Shown: piece by piece, positions 35,690 through 47,808 of the stretch
Layout of the letters: each line of letters begins with the position of its first letter
How positions within the stretch are numbered: position 1 is the stretch's first letter
Assembly (NCBI GenBank): GCA_028532985.1
Contig: JANCIK010000003.1
Coordinates: forward strand, 1,436,001 to 1,500,000
Length of the DNA: 64,000 nucleotides
Source of the DNA: Stropharia rugosoannulata
Lineage: Eukaryota; Basidiomycota; Agaricomycetes; Agaricales; Strophariaceae
Direction: 5' to 3'
Made by a program: the position numbers and the translations under genes
Notes under the pieces: model-generated
Told to the model about the DNA's origin: nothing
The model's database searches: none
The model's input: the letters and a program-made list of their open reading frames with translations, nothing else

Positions 35690-37354
35690 ATGGACGCTAT
35701 CAGTCAATGTATCAACCATGTCTCTCAGCCACTGTCGTGCCCAGCAGTATTTGACGCGCCTGCAACAGATGACCCTCGCGCTGAGCTGGACATTGTCCAA
35801 GCAGAGGTTGCTCGCGTTTCGGAAACTCTCAAAGCCCTCATGAACAAAACTCATACTCTGAAATCCCGGATCAATGCCATGTACTCCCCTGCCATTCGCC
35901 TTCTGCCTCCAGAGGTCACTGCTGAGATATTCCAAGCATGCGTACCGGTATTCGACATGGAGGACATGAGCTCGGACCCCTCAGTCCCCTTGATGCTTGG
36001 ATCTGTATGCAGTTCCTGGAGAAGAATAGCATGGGGTGCTCCTACTCTTTGGTCGTCATTGACTCTTCGACTGAGCACTTCGAGTATTAACACCCAGATA
36101 ACTCTCCTTGATGAGTGGTTGTCCCGTTCAGGGGATCTTCCCCTTTCTATCCGCCTCTTCTCAGAGGAAGAAATCCATTGGGTTGCGCCAACAAATCCAG
36201 GCACTGCCATTGAAATTATCCGGAAGTACGCATCCAGGTGGAAAGACTTGGATTTACGACTCCCAACATCTTGCTATAAATTCTTGCCTTCTTCGGATGA
36301 GAGTCTTCCGCTTTTACGATCTTTGAACCTCAATCCACCAGGCGGGCAGGGCGAACGTCGACACAAAGTAGATATGAGCAACTCAGCCAAGATCCAGCAC
36401 CTAAGCTTGAGCTGCGTTTATCTCATCTCCATGAAGTTCCAGTGGGTTCACGTAACCCACCTGCGCCTCGAGGCATTCTATGTCGATGAGTGTCTTGAAG
36501 CCCTACGGCAATCACCGCAGCTTGAAGTATGTAGTTTGCACAACATCATCGGAGGAGATGACGGACATACATTACCTTCTCCTCCCCTCTTGCTTCCAGC
36601 TCTACGCACGTTGTCTATTGAGAATGAGAAAGACACACACATCGCTTTACTGTTGGACACAATTGCCATTCCTCAGGCGACATACTTTTCTTACACTGGT
36701 CGCACCCTCATGCACATTTCAGCACTATGTTCCCTCATAGAACGTTCTGCAGCGTTGGAGACTGTGGCAATCCATCAGGGCACTACCAGTGAAAGCGATG
36801 CATTCGATAATCTACTACGTGCAATGAAAGGTGTAAAGAGATTAATCTTCAAAGTGCGTATGCCCCATTCAGGCCGCTCTCCTCTTGACGATGATCTTCT
36901 TCGCATGTGCAACCCCTTGCTCGTGACCCCTGGACAAGAGTGTCTGTTACCGTCTCTCGACTACCTGGAGTACCGTGGTCCACAAACGTTTACATGGCCC
37001 ACATTCCTGCAAACTTTGGAGGGCAGACGTCAGCAAGACACAAAGGACCTTGGTACTGCTGCCACTCCACAGCAAAATGGTTCAGCAGAGACAACAAGTA
37101 ATTCACCCAGGGAGATTAGCGCAGACACGTCGGCGCTAGATGCCGTGATACCTGCACAGACGCGAAAGATATCCAGTTGGGAATCAATACGACTGGTTTT
37201 AACCCGCCGTTCAGCAGATACAGTCACACTTCCTAATGAAGAGACTCTCCAGCGCCTGAAAGTAGTTTCGCAGGAGATGTCACTAAGTGTGGACATGACA
37301 AGCATTGGTCCGGATGCCGGTGTAGAGAGCACTCTTCCTTTAGCTACCTGGTAA
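35690..37354 (+). CDS. F-box-like domain protein with leucine-rich region
   Basis: Intronless frame of 554 codons from ATG 35690 (an in-frame GTG lies 33 nt upstream). A short helical segment (AELDIVQAEVARVSETLKAL) precedes the F-box-like motif IRLLPPEVTAEIFQACVP...LMLGSVCSSWRRIAWGAPTLW, the standard arrangement in expanded Agaricomycete F-box families. The rest is leucine-rich with irregular repeats (LPLLRSLNLNP, IQHLSLSCVYL, LPALRTLSIEN). A polar C-terminus rich in Ser/Thr/Gln follows. It presumably recruits substrates to an SCF ubiquitin ligase through Skp1. An upstream exon cannot be excluded, because these genes sometimes carry a small first exon. Confidence 0.88.
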   Translation: MDAISQCINHVSQPLSCPAVFDAPATDDPRAELDIVQAEVARVSETLKALMNKTHTLKSRINAMYSPAIRLLPPEVTAEIFQACVPVFDMEDMSSDPSVPLMLGSVCSSWRRIAWGAPTLWSSLTLRLSTSSINTQITLLDEWLSRSGDLPLSIRLFSEEEIHWVAPTNPGTAIEIIRKYASRWKDLDLRLPTSCYKFLPSSDESLPLLRSLNLNPPGGQGERRHKVDMSNSAKIQHLSLSCVYLISMKFQWVHVTHLRLEAFYVDECLEALRQSPQLEVCSLHNIIGGDDGHTLPSPPLLLPALRTLSIENEKDTHIALLLDTIAIPQATYFSYTGRTLMHISALCSLIERSAALETVAIHQGTTSESDAFDNLLRAMKGVKRLIFKVRMPHSGRSPLDDDLLRMCNPLLVTPGQECLLPSLDYLEYRGPQTFTWPTFLQTLEGRRQQDTKDLGTAATPQQNGSAETTSNSPREISADTSALDAVIPAQTRKISSWESIRLVLTRRSADTVTLPNEETLQRLKVVSQEMSLSVDMTSIGPDAGVESTLPLATW

Positions 37355-38343
37355 AGGGTTTTTTTGTGATATCATTGTAATGTCTCATATTCTTTCCTGT
37401 TTTTTTTTTCTCTTCCACTCAAGAATTCACCAGGCATTCCGGCCGAAGATGTTGTATTACATGCTGTCATCTTGTTTTGTATTACCTAGCTCACTACTCA
37501 TGCCTTACAACCCTCACGCTATCTGTCCGAGCTTAATGCTCTTTTCTGTAGATATAGGTTGGTTTGACACTCATTCTTCTAGTTGATACTAGTAAAGTAC
37601 CCGTACTACAGATGAAATGACCGTACATATGTACCAACGTTGTACCAACTTTCCTTTTATCTTCGTAGTAGATTCATACTTTCCCAGGTAGCAGTATATT
37701 GAATACGTGTCTACCATGGTATGCTTGTCTTGTGCGTTAAGTGGTTGCTCAGCGGCCTCGGCCAAGCCTCAGCTCTACTCCTAAAGATAGGGGTCGCATT
37801 TCCTGATCGGGTGCCAAGAACCGCCAAATAAAGTCTCGGCATTGCCAAAATAGGACAGGCCAATGGCACTATAAATAATTGAACTTCAAACACCTCCTTA
37901 AGCAAATTTAAACAGTCAATTATATTGTTACTATGTCTATGGGCTCCTGAAGTCTTTGAAGTCTTTTCACAAATGGTTGAGCACAGCCCTTGGGGACCTC
38001 TTACGCTCGCGTTGCACATGTATTTACATCACGGAGATCAGGCCGCGTTGCAGTGCGTTGCCTGTAAATTACAAGCCCAGACGACAACCATTGCTTTCTC
38101 CGCGTACTGGTCAACGTCAGAAGACTCAAAGCAGAGCCCGAACAGCTGGGTTCGACTGTCTCTACTCTCTTCTCCACCTCTTTGAACGACGGCAGGCTTC
38201 CGCGTCCACTGTTTTCATTGTTCAACTTTCTTCTTCTCTCGGAACCATTTCTTCCATTCATTCACTTTCTAATCCAACTATACTTTCGACTTTAAGACAT
38301 TTACTTGCACCATAACAGACTTTTCTTCCTACAATTCCCGATT
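37355..38343. other. Intergenic, no gene supported
   Basis: 3' flank of the F-box-like gene and promoter of the surface-protein gene. No coding exon was recognised. The last 150 bp are pyrimidine-rich, as expected for a 5' leader. Confidence 0.45.
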
Positions 38344-39438
38344 ATGTTCGCCAAATTATTCTCTGTGGCCAATCTATACATGCTCGTTGCGATATGTGCC
38401 GTGTTATCATCCGCTGCTCCCTTCGAGAACCCCAGTGCTATCACTAAACGCGACCTGGTACCATTGACACCAGATTCACAAATACAACGTATGTCACTTC
38501 ATGATTTCGTAGTTCCATCCTATTCTGATACACTGTCAAATGACGCCTTCAAAAGCTGAAATGGTCGATCTCCTTGATCAGTATAAGACTCTGTCCGAAT
38601 TAGGTTTGACAGGTATGCACAGGCTCGTAATCATGTTGAATGTTTATTTAATGTATTTAGCTGAAAAGGGCACCTCTGAGTACGATGCGCTAATCGCGAA
38701 GACAGAGGAAACGAAATCCGAATGTTAGAATTTTTTCCATCATCGGAAGTTGTCCATTCCTATTTTTTGACCAACCTTTACCAGTGGAAGCGGCAATTGA
38801 CGGCGTCGCTATTCTTGTCGACGACGAGACGATTAGCGCAACTTCAAACGAAGAGCCAATTCCTGTAGAAACACCCGAGGCAACAAGTCCAGATGAAAGT
38901 ACCACTGAAGTTGCGACGTCAACTGAAAACGAGCCCTCTTCCACCGTAACATCATCTACGGAGACGCCTACCAATATCCCCACTCCAGACGGTAGGGGTT
39001 TGCTCATCGGCATAAATACTGAACATATGCCTCAATACACGTTCTTAGGGCCAGAGCCGGAGACGTCTGTAGTCACTCAAACAGGAACTTCAGTCGTTGT
39101 CGTCGAGTCGCACAGTCCAACAAGCAGTGTCATATTGACACCATCAGGCGACGCACCCGCTTCCGTGCCTAGCCCAAGTTCTGGAGTCACCTCGATCATT
39201 GTTACATCTGCAGCACCCAAAGTTACTTCTAGTGTTCCAGTAACGTTGCCTGCTCAAGGAACAGCTGCTAAATCGTCGCAAAGCAATATGTAAGCCCAAT
39301 AAGTCCGGCCGTCCTGCGATGAAACTGACAAATTCCCAAAATACCAGCGATAGCGGGGCCTTATCCTTGGGTACTCCGAGTTGGCAAAGATCCTTTTTGA
39401 TGATCGTCGCGTCCATTACCGCAATAGTGGTACTGTGA
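38344..39438 (+). CDS. Ser/Thr-rich secreted protein with GPI-type C-terminus
   Basis: Exons 38344-38488, 38556-38612, 38661-38723, 38785-39289 and 39348-39438 give 286 residues. Residues 1-24 are a signal peptide (FSVANLYMLVAICAVLSSAA) and a Lys-Arg site (ITKRDL) follows, possibly for Kex2 trimming. The middle has a short charged helical region (MVDLLDQYKTLSEL, SEYDALIAKTEETK) and then a long Ser/Thr/Pro/Val-rich stretch suited to O-glycosylation. The last exon ends with a hydrophobic tail (FLMIVASITAIVVL) directly before the stop, after a small-residue region, as in GPI-anchored fungal wall proteins. No homologous domain was recognised. A cell-wall or surface location is inferred from this architecture only. 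Confidence 0.72.
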
Positions 39439-39629
39439 TTGGCATAAGAAAATACAGCAAATGTAGACATCCTTATTCATTATCCAGTAGAAGACGAGCT
39501 TTAATACTTATGTCATTAGAAAGTGTCGAGTTCCACTTGAGCAACAATAAATGAATGTGTTGAAAACAAGCTACACGCCTGATAGTGTATTGGCTCTTTC
39601 TACTGTTGGATGCTGGCAGTGTAATAGTT

Positions 39630-40226
39630 CTAGGCGTCCGCCATATCTTTGTTAACCTGCGCAATATATTAGTTGTCGCTGTCGCAGAGACGATTAAAAT
39701 GCGTACATGGGGGTTGAAGAACAGGGAGTTCACTCCCCATGGGAAAGGCTTCGACCTCCTGTTCATGTAGTCAAACGCGGGTGTTTCTGGGAGCTCTCCG
39801 CCGTTCTCGTGCTTGATGTGTTCAATGTGAGCTTTGTGTTCCGCTTCTGCGTTGTAAACCCAGGCAGTGCAGACAGCAACTTGTGAAAATGTGGTTAATA
39901 ACGACTGTTAATCGCGCGTTGAATTCAAAACATACTGGACGGGATAGCAACGTAGAAGCTGGTGCGACAATTAAACGCCATTGTACAGAAGGGTATAAGT
40001 TCAACTATACCTTATTTTCCTCCACAAATCAGAGGCCTCTGGAATGACTCTGAGTAATTAGTTAATGTCATAGCATCCCTCACGCACCAGCAGCATGGTG
40101 CGCGAGAGCCTTGTCCGCCGCCAGATACTCCTCGAGAGCCTTGCCACCCTCGACATTGGTGGAGAACTTGCGGGTCTTAGTGGAGCGAGCGACTGAGCGC
40201 AGAATGTTACGCGAAGCGAGCGACAT
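39630..40226 (-). CDS. COX13: Cytochrome c oxidase subunit VIa
   Basis: Nuclear-encoded subunit of mitochondrial complex IV. Five exons (40226-40088, 40038-40011, 39958-39936, 39879-39707, 39656-39630) give 129 residues, including two tiny exons of 28 and 23 nt. The first 20-25 residues are Arg/Ser-rich (MSLASRNILRSVARSTKTRK) as in a mitochondrial presequence. A single membrane span crosses short exons (SFYVAIPSIAVCTAWVY). Family motifs are SDLWRKI, HIKHENGGELPETPAFDYMN, and KPFPWGVNSLFFNPHVNKDM near the end. It is divergent with RPN2, 206 bp between start codons. Confidence 0.95.
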
Positions 40227-40432
40227 CGCGGGTGATATGGGGTATCAGGGTAAAGAGGAGACTTGGAGGAGACTTTGATTTCTAGCGTGAGCGGGACCAG
40301 GCGAGGAATATCCCGGAGCACAGCGTTCTTTTGCTTGTGTATGTTTGAAATGCATGACACCGCGTGCAAGGACGCGTCACCTTGGACTTGCAAATCCAAG
40401 CTCGATATTACTTTCTCATTTACCTCCTCTTC
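40227..40432. promoter_or_regulatory. Shared upstream region COX13 / RPN2
   Basis: 206 bp between divergent start codons, holding both promoters. No clear TATA box was found. Confidence 0.4.
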
Positions 40433-43400
40433 ATGGTCCATTCACAGTCCTCTGCTGCTGGCGTCCTCGCGCTTCTTCAAGAGCCCGACCCGATATTCAA
40501 ACAACACGCACTTAAGGCGTTGAACCCTCTCGTGCCACAATTCTGGGCGGAGATCTCAGAGCATATTGCGTCTATGTACGTCTATTGTAAATCCACACAA
40601 TGAAATCCTTCAATTTTAACGCGTTGTATACAGCGAAGCTCTTTACGAAAGCGAGGAACTACCCAAACCCGCACGCGATGCCGCTGCTCTTGTCGCCAGT
40701 AAAGTGTATTATTTCCTCGGCGAATACGACGAGGCCCTTTCCTTCGCCCTTGGTTCAGGGGACGCGTTTCAAAATGAGACCCGCACTTATGGATCAGAGG
40801 AATATGTGGAAACCATAGTTTGTGCGCAATACTATTGTATGATGTTCTTGGCCTCGCTTTAATCGTACTTCAGCCAAAGCCATCGACCGCTATATCGAGG
40901 CCCGCTCTGCAGAACAATTAGGAAGCAAGGAGAAGATTGATCCACGGTTGCAATCAACTATCGAGGGGATCTTTTCTCGGTGCATCTCGGAGGGCGAATT
41001 CAAACAGGTATGTCTTTCATTCTTTAAGTTGCTTCCCCACTTGAGCTGTGATCTAGGCTATTGGGATCGCACTGGAAGCGCACCGACTGGACGTCATTTC
41101 GGCTATATACAACCAAACCAAAGACGTCAGTCTACTATCCTACGCTATGGAAGGTGTTTTAGACACTGGTTTCTCGCTTTCATATCGGGATCAAGTCCTA
41201 CGTTTCCTATTCCCTCTATTCCCTCAACCAACAACGGGAGATGGATCTCCTCATGTTCATGCCCTTACTCGACTCCTTGTAACCCTTAGCGACCCATCCC
41301 TCATGATTCCTCTTATTACGTCCCTCGTCACTCGCGAAACTCTCTTGGCTTACCAATTTGCGTTCGATCTCGTAGAAGGAGGATCCCAAGATTTCCTGGA
41401 GACCATTAAAACGGACCTACCTCAAGGTGACGAGGTAAATGCTGTTCTCCATCGATTACGCCCTCTTCTCTGATATCTTTTTTGTTCTAGGCTACCAAAC
41501 CCATTTACGATAAGCTGCGAGCAATCCTAACTGGCAAAGAGTCCGTCAAACTATATCGTGAATTCCTCAAGCGCAACAATCAAACCGATCTTCTAATTCT
41601 CAAAAATACGAAGGTTGGCTGTTTTAGAATAATTATGTTCATATTTACTAATAGTACCATCCAGGATGCGCTTGAACCCAGGTCTTCGATATATCATACT
41701 GCTTTGACTCTTCAGAATGCATTTATGCATGCTGGAACAACTTCAGATATTTTCCTTCGAGAAAACCTGGAGTGGCTTGGTCTTGCCTCAAATTGGTCGA
41801 AATTCTCTGCTACAGCAGGCCTCGGTGTCATTCACAAAGGCTATTTTGAACAGGGTCAGACGATTCTCGGCCCATATCTCCCTCAAGCTGGTGGTGAAAG
41901 CAATGTTCCTGGAGCCAACTACTCTGAAGGCGGTGCTCTGTATGCGCTGGGTCTTATTAATGCAGGGTGCGGCAGCGACGTTACCACGTACCTGGGAGAT
42001 GCTCTCAAGGCAGCCCAGGGAGAGGTTGTCCAACATGGCGCTGCCCTTGGCCTTGGTGTTGCTGGAATGGGTTCAAAGAGTATGGAAACGTTTGAGGATC
42101 TGAAGAATGTTCTCTTTTTGGATTCAGCAGTAGCAGGCGAAGGCGCAGGTTATGCTATGGGTCTGGTTATGCTTGGAACCGCCGCCTCTGAACCTGTCCG
42201 CGAAATGCTACAATACGCTCGCGATACTCAACACGAGAAAATTATCCGCGGTCTGGCTATGGGTACAGCATTTATATTCTACGGACGCCAAGAAGAAGCC
42301 GACGAAACTGTAAAACTTCTACTTGCTGAGAAGGTATGCTGGACTCTTTTGATGCATTGGAGCCCTTCTAAAGTTTAGAATAGGACCCGATTCTTCGATA
42401 TGGTGGCGTGTACACACTTGCATTAGCATATGCAGGAACCGCCAACAATGATGCCGTTCGCAAACTACTGCACATTGCGGTTTCGGATACTTCCGACGAC
42501 GTCCGACGCGCTGCAGTAACTTCTTTGGCGTTCCTGCTCTTCAAGAACCCTAGCCAAGTACCTCGTATTGTACAGCTCCTCAGTGAAAGCTATAACCCTC
42601 ATGTTCGCTGTGGTGCCACTCTTGCCCTCGGCATTGCATGTGCGGGAACTGGTCTTCAGGTCAGTTACATTGCTTCTATGTAATTTTCCGTGACACATTT
42701 ACTCAATCTCTTGTAGGATGCTATTGAGATTCTGGAGCCGATGACAAAAGACAGCGTCGACTTTGTTCGTCAGGGAGCATTTATAGCACTTGGTATGATC
42801 CTCATTGAGCAATCCGAAGCGTCTTCGCCATCGCTTGGAGCTACGCGAGCAAGATACCACAAAGTCATCTCAGACAAGCATGAAGATCCTATGGCTCGTT
42901 TCGGTGCTGCAATTGGCCAAGGTTTCATTGATGCAGGCGGTCGAAACGTTACCATCAACATGCAAAGTCGTGCTGGAAGCACGAACACCAGTGCAGTTGT
43001 TGGTATGGTTATGTTCTGCCAATTCTGGTATTGGTATCCCTTGGCACATTGTGCATGCTTAGCGTTTTCCCCTACTGGTATCATTGGTTTGAACGGGGAT
43101 CTTAAGGTAGATATATCACTACTGTTTTAAACTTATTCAGCAAAGAAACTAACGGCAAAATCGCAGGCGCCCAGGTTTGACTACGTTTCTAATGCAAAGC
43201 CTAGCCTCTTTGCTTACCCATCATCGACGAAACCTCCCAAGAAAGAAACAGTTACGAAGGTTGCTGCGGCTGTTCTATCTACTACAGCAAAAGTCAAGGC
43301 AAGAGAAAAGAAGAAGGCTGCTGCTGAGGGTGAGGGCATGGAGCTGGTAAGTTCTTTTGATTATCTGTCCATCACCGTCTTAGGGTCGATTACTAGGACA

Positions 43401-44018
43401 ACAAGGCAGAAGGTGACGGCGATGTGGAAATGAAAGCGGATGAGTCTTCGCCCAAGGATGGAGATGTCTCGCCGATAACACAATCGGTATCAAACTTGGC
43501 GGACGAAAACAAGGCTTCTTCGTCCAAACCCAAGAAAACCGAACCTACCTTTGAATTGCGACCCAACTTCTCGAGGGTCACACCTGCTCAACTGCCGTAC
43601 ATCTCATTCCCTGCGGATGGTCGTTACCATCCCGTGCGGGCGGTCTCTACAAAAACAGCGGTTCTTAAGTCTGGCAAGGGGTTGACTGCTACTGCGTCGC
43701 TACTGGGACATGGTTCAGAAAAGTATGCTGGAGGGGGAGGCATTCTTTTACTGACTGATTCACAACCTAATGAAGAGGTGGAGTGCATTGAGATTGAAAC
43801 AGCGACACCAGCCACCGCACCTCCTGTAACTCCTGCTGCTCCTGCTGCTCCATCGATCTCTGGGGCTCCAGCTGGTCGTCATATAGCCTTGGACGAAAAT
43901 GCTCCTGAGACGGAACCGCCGGAAGCATTTGAGGTATGATCCATTTTTGCCCTCGTTTGTCCTCGTATGCAAATTCTGATACACCTCTCAACAGTACCCT
44001 TTTGATAATGATACTTAA
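40433..44018 (+). CDS. RPN2: 26S proteasome regulatory subunit RPN2 (PSMD1)
   Basis: Largest scaffold subunit of the 19S base, binding Rpn13 and the ATPase ring. Eleven exons (40433-40575, 40634-40821, 40874-41007, 41057-41434, 41491-41613, 41665-42333, 42384-42659, 42717-43106, 43167-43346, 43397-43933, 43995-44018) give 1013 residues, the family length. The N-terminal helical region begins [20 protein letters not shown]. The toroid of proteasome/cyclosome repeats is clear ([71 protein letters not shown]). It is followed by [12 protein letters not shown] and [15 protein letters not shown] Lys/Glu-rich insert and the C-terminal Rpn13-contact region (ending EYPFDNDT) complete it. The last exon has only 24 nt. 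Confidence 0.96.
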
Positions 44019-44191
44019 AAAGGGAGCACGATATACATACGCAATCAGATGAGATGTTGTAATCACGTTTTATTTCACAACTATGTTTTGGTCCAACATT
44101 TTGCTGAGCTTTGTCAGCTTAACTTGTGAATTACTTATAAGTACTTATTTCAGAACATAGAACATATCTTCTGGACTATCTTCCTGCTCAC

Positions 44192-45358
44192 ATGTCGACC
44201 GACAATCTTCCCCGTGTCGCCATACTTGACGATTATCAGGGAGTTGCTCTGACAAGTGCTGACTGGTCCCATCTGAAAGGCAGAGTACATATCGACGTCT
44301 ACAGGGATACTCTCTCGGATGAGGATGAACTCGCTGGAAGATTATATGCCTACGATATAATATGTGCGATGCGAGAGCGGACTAAATTCTCACCTTCGCT
44401 TTTCGATAAGTTGCCCAACCTTAAGTCTGTGTAATCACTTTCAGGAGGGCGCCATGTGTTAACATTGAAATTGTAGATTTATTGCTACAACAGGGCTAAG
44501 GAACGCAGGTATCGACATTGCCTATGCGAAGTCAAAAGGCATTCCTGTCTCTGGAACAGCCGGTACCGGAAATCCCACATTGGAACATATTTGGGCCTTG
44601 ATACTGGCTACTGTCAGGTATATCAATGTCGAGGATGCTAATGTGAAGGCAGGAAATCCTCAGTGGCAGAGCACTATACCTATGGGCCTTGCAGGGAAGA
44701 CCCTTGGCCTAGTCGGTGTGGGAAGGCTAGGAGCTCAAACAGCCGCGGTGGGTATTCAAATATTTAAATCTGGGTAATGCAGAACCTCAACTGATTCACT
44801 CCGTCACGCCATCGCTGTAAATATAGATTGCTAAAGCTTTTGGCATGAGGGTTATTGGGTGGTCGCCGCACTTGACGCCTGAGCGGGCAGAAGGTGCCGG
44901 CGTTGAATACATCTCATCGAAGGAAGAACTGTTCAAGCAGAGTGATATTGTGTCTATTCACCTCGTCCTTTCGACGAAGACTGCTGGGATTATTACTAGA
45001 GATGACCTGTTCAGCATGAAAACTACGGCATTCTTCATTAATACGTCCCGAGGTCCTTTGGTGGACGAAGCAGGTTTGATTGAAGTTTTGGAGAAAGAGC
45101 ATATTGCCGGAGCGGGGCTTGATGTGTTCGACGTTGAGCCACTGCCGCTCGACCACCCCTTACGAAAGGCAAAGAAAGTAACATTGAGCCCGCATACTGG
45201 CTATATATCGGACTCGAACTATGCAGTACGAGCTATTCTTTCTTTTTATGGATATTTAATTCTGACTTTCCACCGAAAAGACTTTCTGGGGACAGACGGT
45301 GGCCAATATAATCGCCTTCCTTAATGGTGCTCCTACCAGGCTCATTAACCCCGCATGA
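44192..45358 (+). CDS. D-isomer-specific 2-hydroxyacid dehydrogenase
   Basis: NAD(P)-dependent oxidoreductase interconverting 2-hydroxy and 2-oxo acids. Exons 44192-44430, 44477-44747, 44827-45225 and 45281-45358 give 328 residues. The N-terminal substrate domain starts RVAILDDYQGVALTSADW, followed by FIATTGLRNAGIDIAYAKS. The nucleotide-binding glycine motif is LGLVGVGRLG. Catalytic residues are in place: Arg in FFINTSRGPLVDE, Glu in GLDVFDVEPLP, His in LSPHTGYIS. The last exon supplies FWGQTVANIIAFLNGAPTRL. The subgroup resembles fungal proteins with an ILDDYQ start, whose substrates are mostly untested. It lies 173 bp after RPN2 in the same direction, with its own ATG context. Confidence 0.93.
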
Positions 45359-45795
45359 TGGAAGCTGTTGGTAGCTGGCGACTGACGTGTACCTCTTCAA
45401 CGCCGTTCTGAAAGACTCAGGGAGACTATTACCTGATGTATTATCACAATGTTGTGACCATGTAGGAATAACTTGAAATGTATTGGAAATGTACTCAATG
45501 GGTGTACAATGTGTGTATAAAACTACAAAGACTTCATAAATATTTCTGTGTTTAACTCGAGTAAGGCTGCACTAGCCATAATTTGATATGCACTTCAAGT
45601 TGTATTGGCCCTTCATTGAAGTCTGGAATTTGTCTGGAATCGCATTGGCATGTCGCCAGAAATAGTTATAGCAGCTGCCTAATATGGTAGAAGTTGCCTT
45701 TCTTTCCACAACTTCAGCTTGACTACACGTATATTTGCTTCTCTCTGTAATCAGCTACTGTAATCACCTCTCTCTCAACACGCTCTCAGTTGACC
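45359..45795. other. Intergenic between dehydrogenase and ALG10
   Basis: AT-rich 3' flank followed by the ALG10 upstream region. No gene was seen. Confidence 0.5.
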
Positions 45796-47686
45796 ATGGA
45801 AGATGGATCACTGTATCCTATCTTCTGCTCCGCTGTGGTCATCGTGCTGAAGCAAGTCAATACCCTGGTCACCGAACCGTATATGGTGAGTGCCGGCATG
45901 AGCACTTCAATCATCTAATAACTCGTATTATTTTCTAAACCATACTACTGCTAACATATCCTTCTCACATACAGGACGAGCCTTTTCACATTCCGCAGGC
46001 GCAGGCGTACTGTCGTGGAGAGTACACAACGTGGGATCCAAAAATCACAACACCACCTGGGCTGTATGTTTCCAGCTACTGTTCTGTATCGTGATTAACG
46101 TTCAATTGTCTTGGCTTGCTTCTATGTGCTCAGCTACCTCGTTTCCCTATTCTTGAAACGGGTCTTCCTCGTCAAGTGCAATGTGTCAATGCTTCGTTTG
46201 ACGCCTGCACTCGCCTTCATGCTTCTCCCTCTGGCACTCACGCGTTTACTTGCCTTTCACAAACGCGTGCAAGCGCCGTCATCTATTTTTTCCCCAACAC
46301 TTGAATCACTTGTTCTTTGTACATTCCCATTAGCATGGTTTTATGCGTTTCTGTATTACACTGAAGTGCCCAGCTTGTTGTCGGTTGCTTTAACTTTGGT
46401 GCTTGCTACTAAAGGACGGCACTGGTCTGCTGCAATGGTGCGTACGTATCGAAAATACGTGGATCTACTCTTATGCAGCTCAATAATAGGTGGGGCTGAT
46501 CAGTTGTACATTCCGCCAGACAAATATTGTCTGGGTTCTGTACGCTTACGCCGCTAGCCAACTTATGTATCTACGTTTCAGGCGTACACCAGCTGGTTGG
46601 CCTGAGCTTCCTAAACTGCATGATCCACTTGCATTGGAGGCAAGTCCTGGTATGTTATGCAACGCGGCCACTCCACCGAACCCACGGTGATCACCTGAAA
46701 GTCTAATAGCTAATAAAGCGTTTAGGGGACCTTGTTAAGTCAATATACAGCCTGCGCAATGTTGTATTTGACATCCTTCCCAATTTTATCCCATACACGC
46801 TGGTGCTGGCTGCGTTCGGTGCGTTTGTCGTGTGGAATGAAGGCATCGTTTTGGGTTCGTGTTATTTCCAATCTCATAGACGCCACATTACTAACGCCAC
46901 TGGGTGACTATATCAATACACAGGTGACAAGGCGAATCATATACCCGTAGTCCACGTACCCCAATTGTATTACTTTATCGCCGCCTCAACTTTCTTTGGC
47001 TGGCCTGTTCTCATCTCGGGCCCCGGTGGCATCGATGGGCTAGTTAAAGGAGTATGGGACCGTATGTTCGGAAACAAATGGTAAGCTCCTCCTTTCTTGC
47101 GACAGTCAGTTGTTCGAACTCAACCTCTGCGCAGGCGTGCAGCAGCTACAACCGTGATATGTGGAGCCATGTGTGTAACGGTGAACTTGTTTACGTGTGT
47201 ACCGTTTTCTTCTCAATTTCTGTCACAACTCAACTACTGTACGGCAGAATTCACCACCCCTTCCTTCTTTCCGATAACAGGCACTATACATTCTATGTTT
47301 GGAGGCGAATATTCATGCTGCACCCCATAGTACCTTACCTCTTGGTCCCCGTCTATCTTGCGTGTTCCTGGGCATGGTTCCTCCGAATAAGTACGTCGGG
47401 TTATGTGAGCCAAAGTGTTCTTGTGACTGATCTATCACAAGGCAATGATCAAACTCTGCTGCAAACTCTGCTTCTGCCTGTGTTTGTGATTCCAACGTTG
47501 CTGCCCACGCCTCTGCTGGAGCCCCGGTACTTTTTGATCCCCTATGTACTCATGCGGGCGCAGGTGAAAGATCTCCCGGAATGGGCGGTAAACCTAGAGG
47601 GGGGGTGGTACATGGCTGTAAATGCTGCTACGATGGGTGTATTTTTGTATATGCCCCGGGAGGGGGTGGGACGGTTTATGTGGTAG
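45796..47686 (+). CDS. ALG10: Dol-P-Glc:Glc2Man9GlcNAc2-PP-Dol alpha-1,2-glucosyltransferase
   Basis: DIE2/ALG10 family enzyme that adds the terminal alpha-1,2 glucose to the lipid-linked N-glycan precursor in the ER membrane. Eight exons (45796-45885, 45975-46063, 46134-46437, 46490-46649, 46726-46854, 46924-47080, 47135-47194, 47248-47686) give 475 residues with about a dozen membrane spans. Hallmarks: [14 protein letters not shown] across the first junction, [49 protein letters not shown], and [20 protein letters not shown]. The C-terminal part ends [18 protein letters not shown] and a final span. The fourth exon starts after AATAATAG, which is the only acceptor that restores [12 protein letters not shown]. 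Confidence 0.95.
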
Positions 47687-47808
47687 TACATGGGAACAAA
47701 TAAATGCAAAGGGGTCGGTTGAAACCGAAAAAGGAAAGGAGTCTTTAGATTGGCGAACGGTTGACTGCGCTGCTTCAACTCTTCATTTCTGCTATTCTTA
47801 CCCCACTT

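Noticed and set aside
47105..47125. GTTCGAACTC resembling a tRNA B box
   Set aside because: It sits in an ALG10 intron, has no matching A box at the right distance and no cloverleaf can be drawn.
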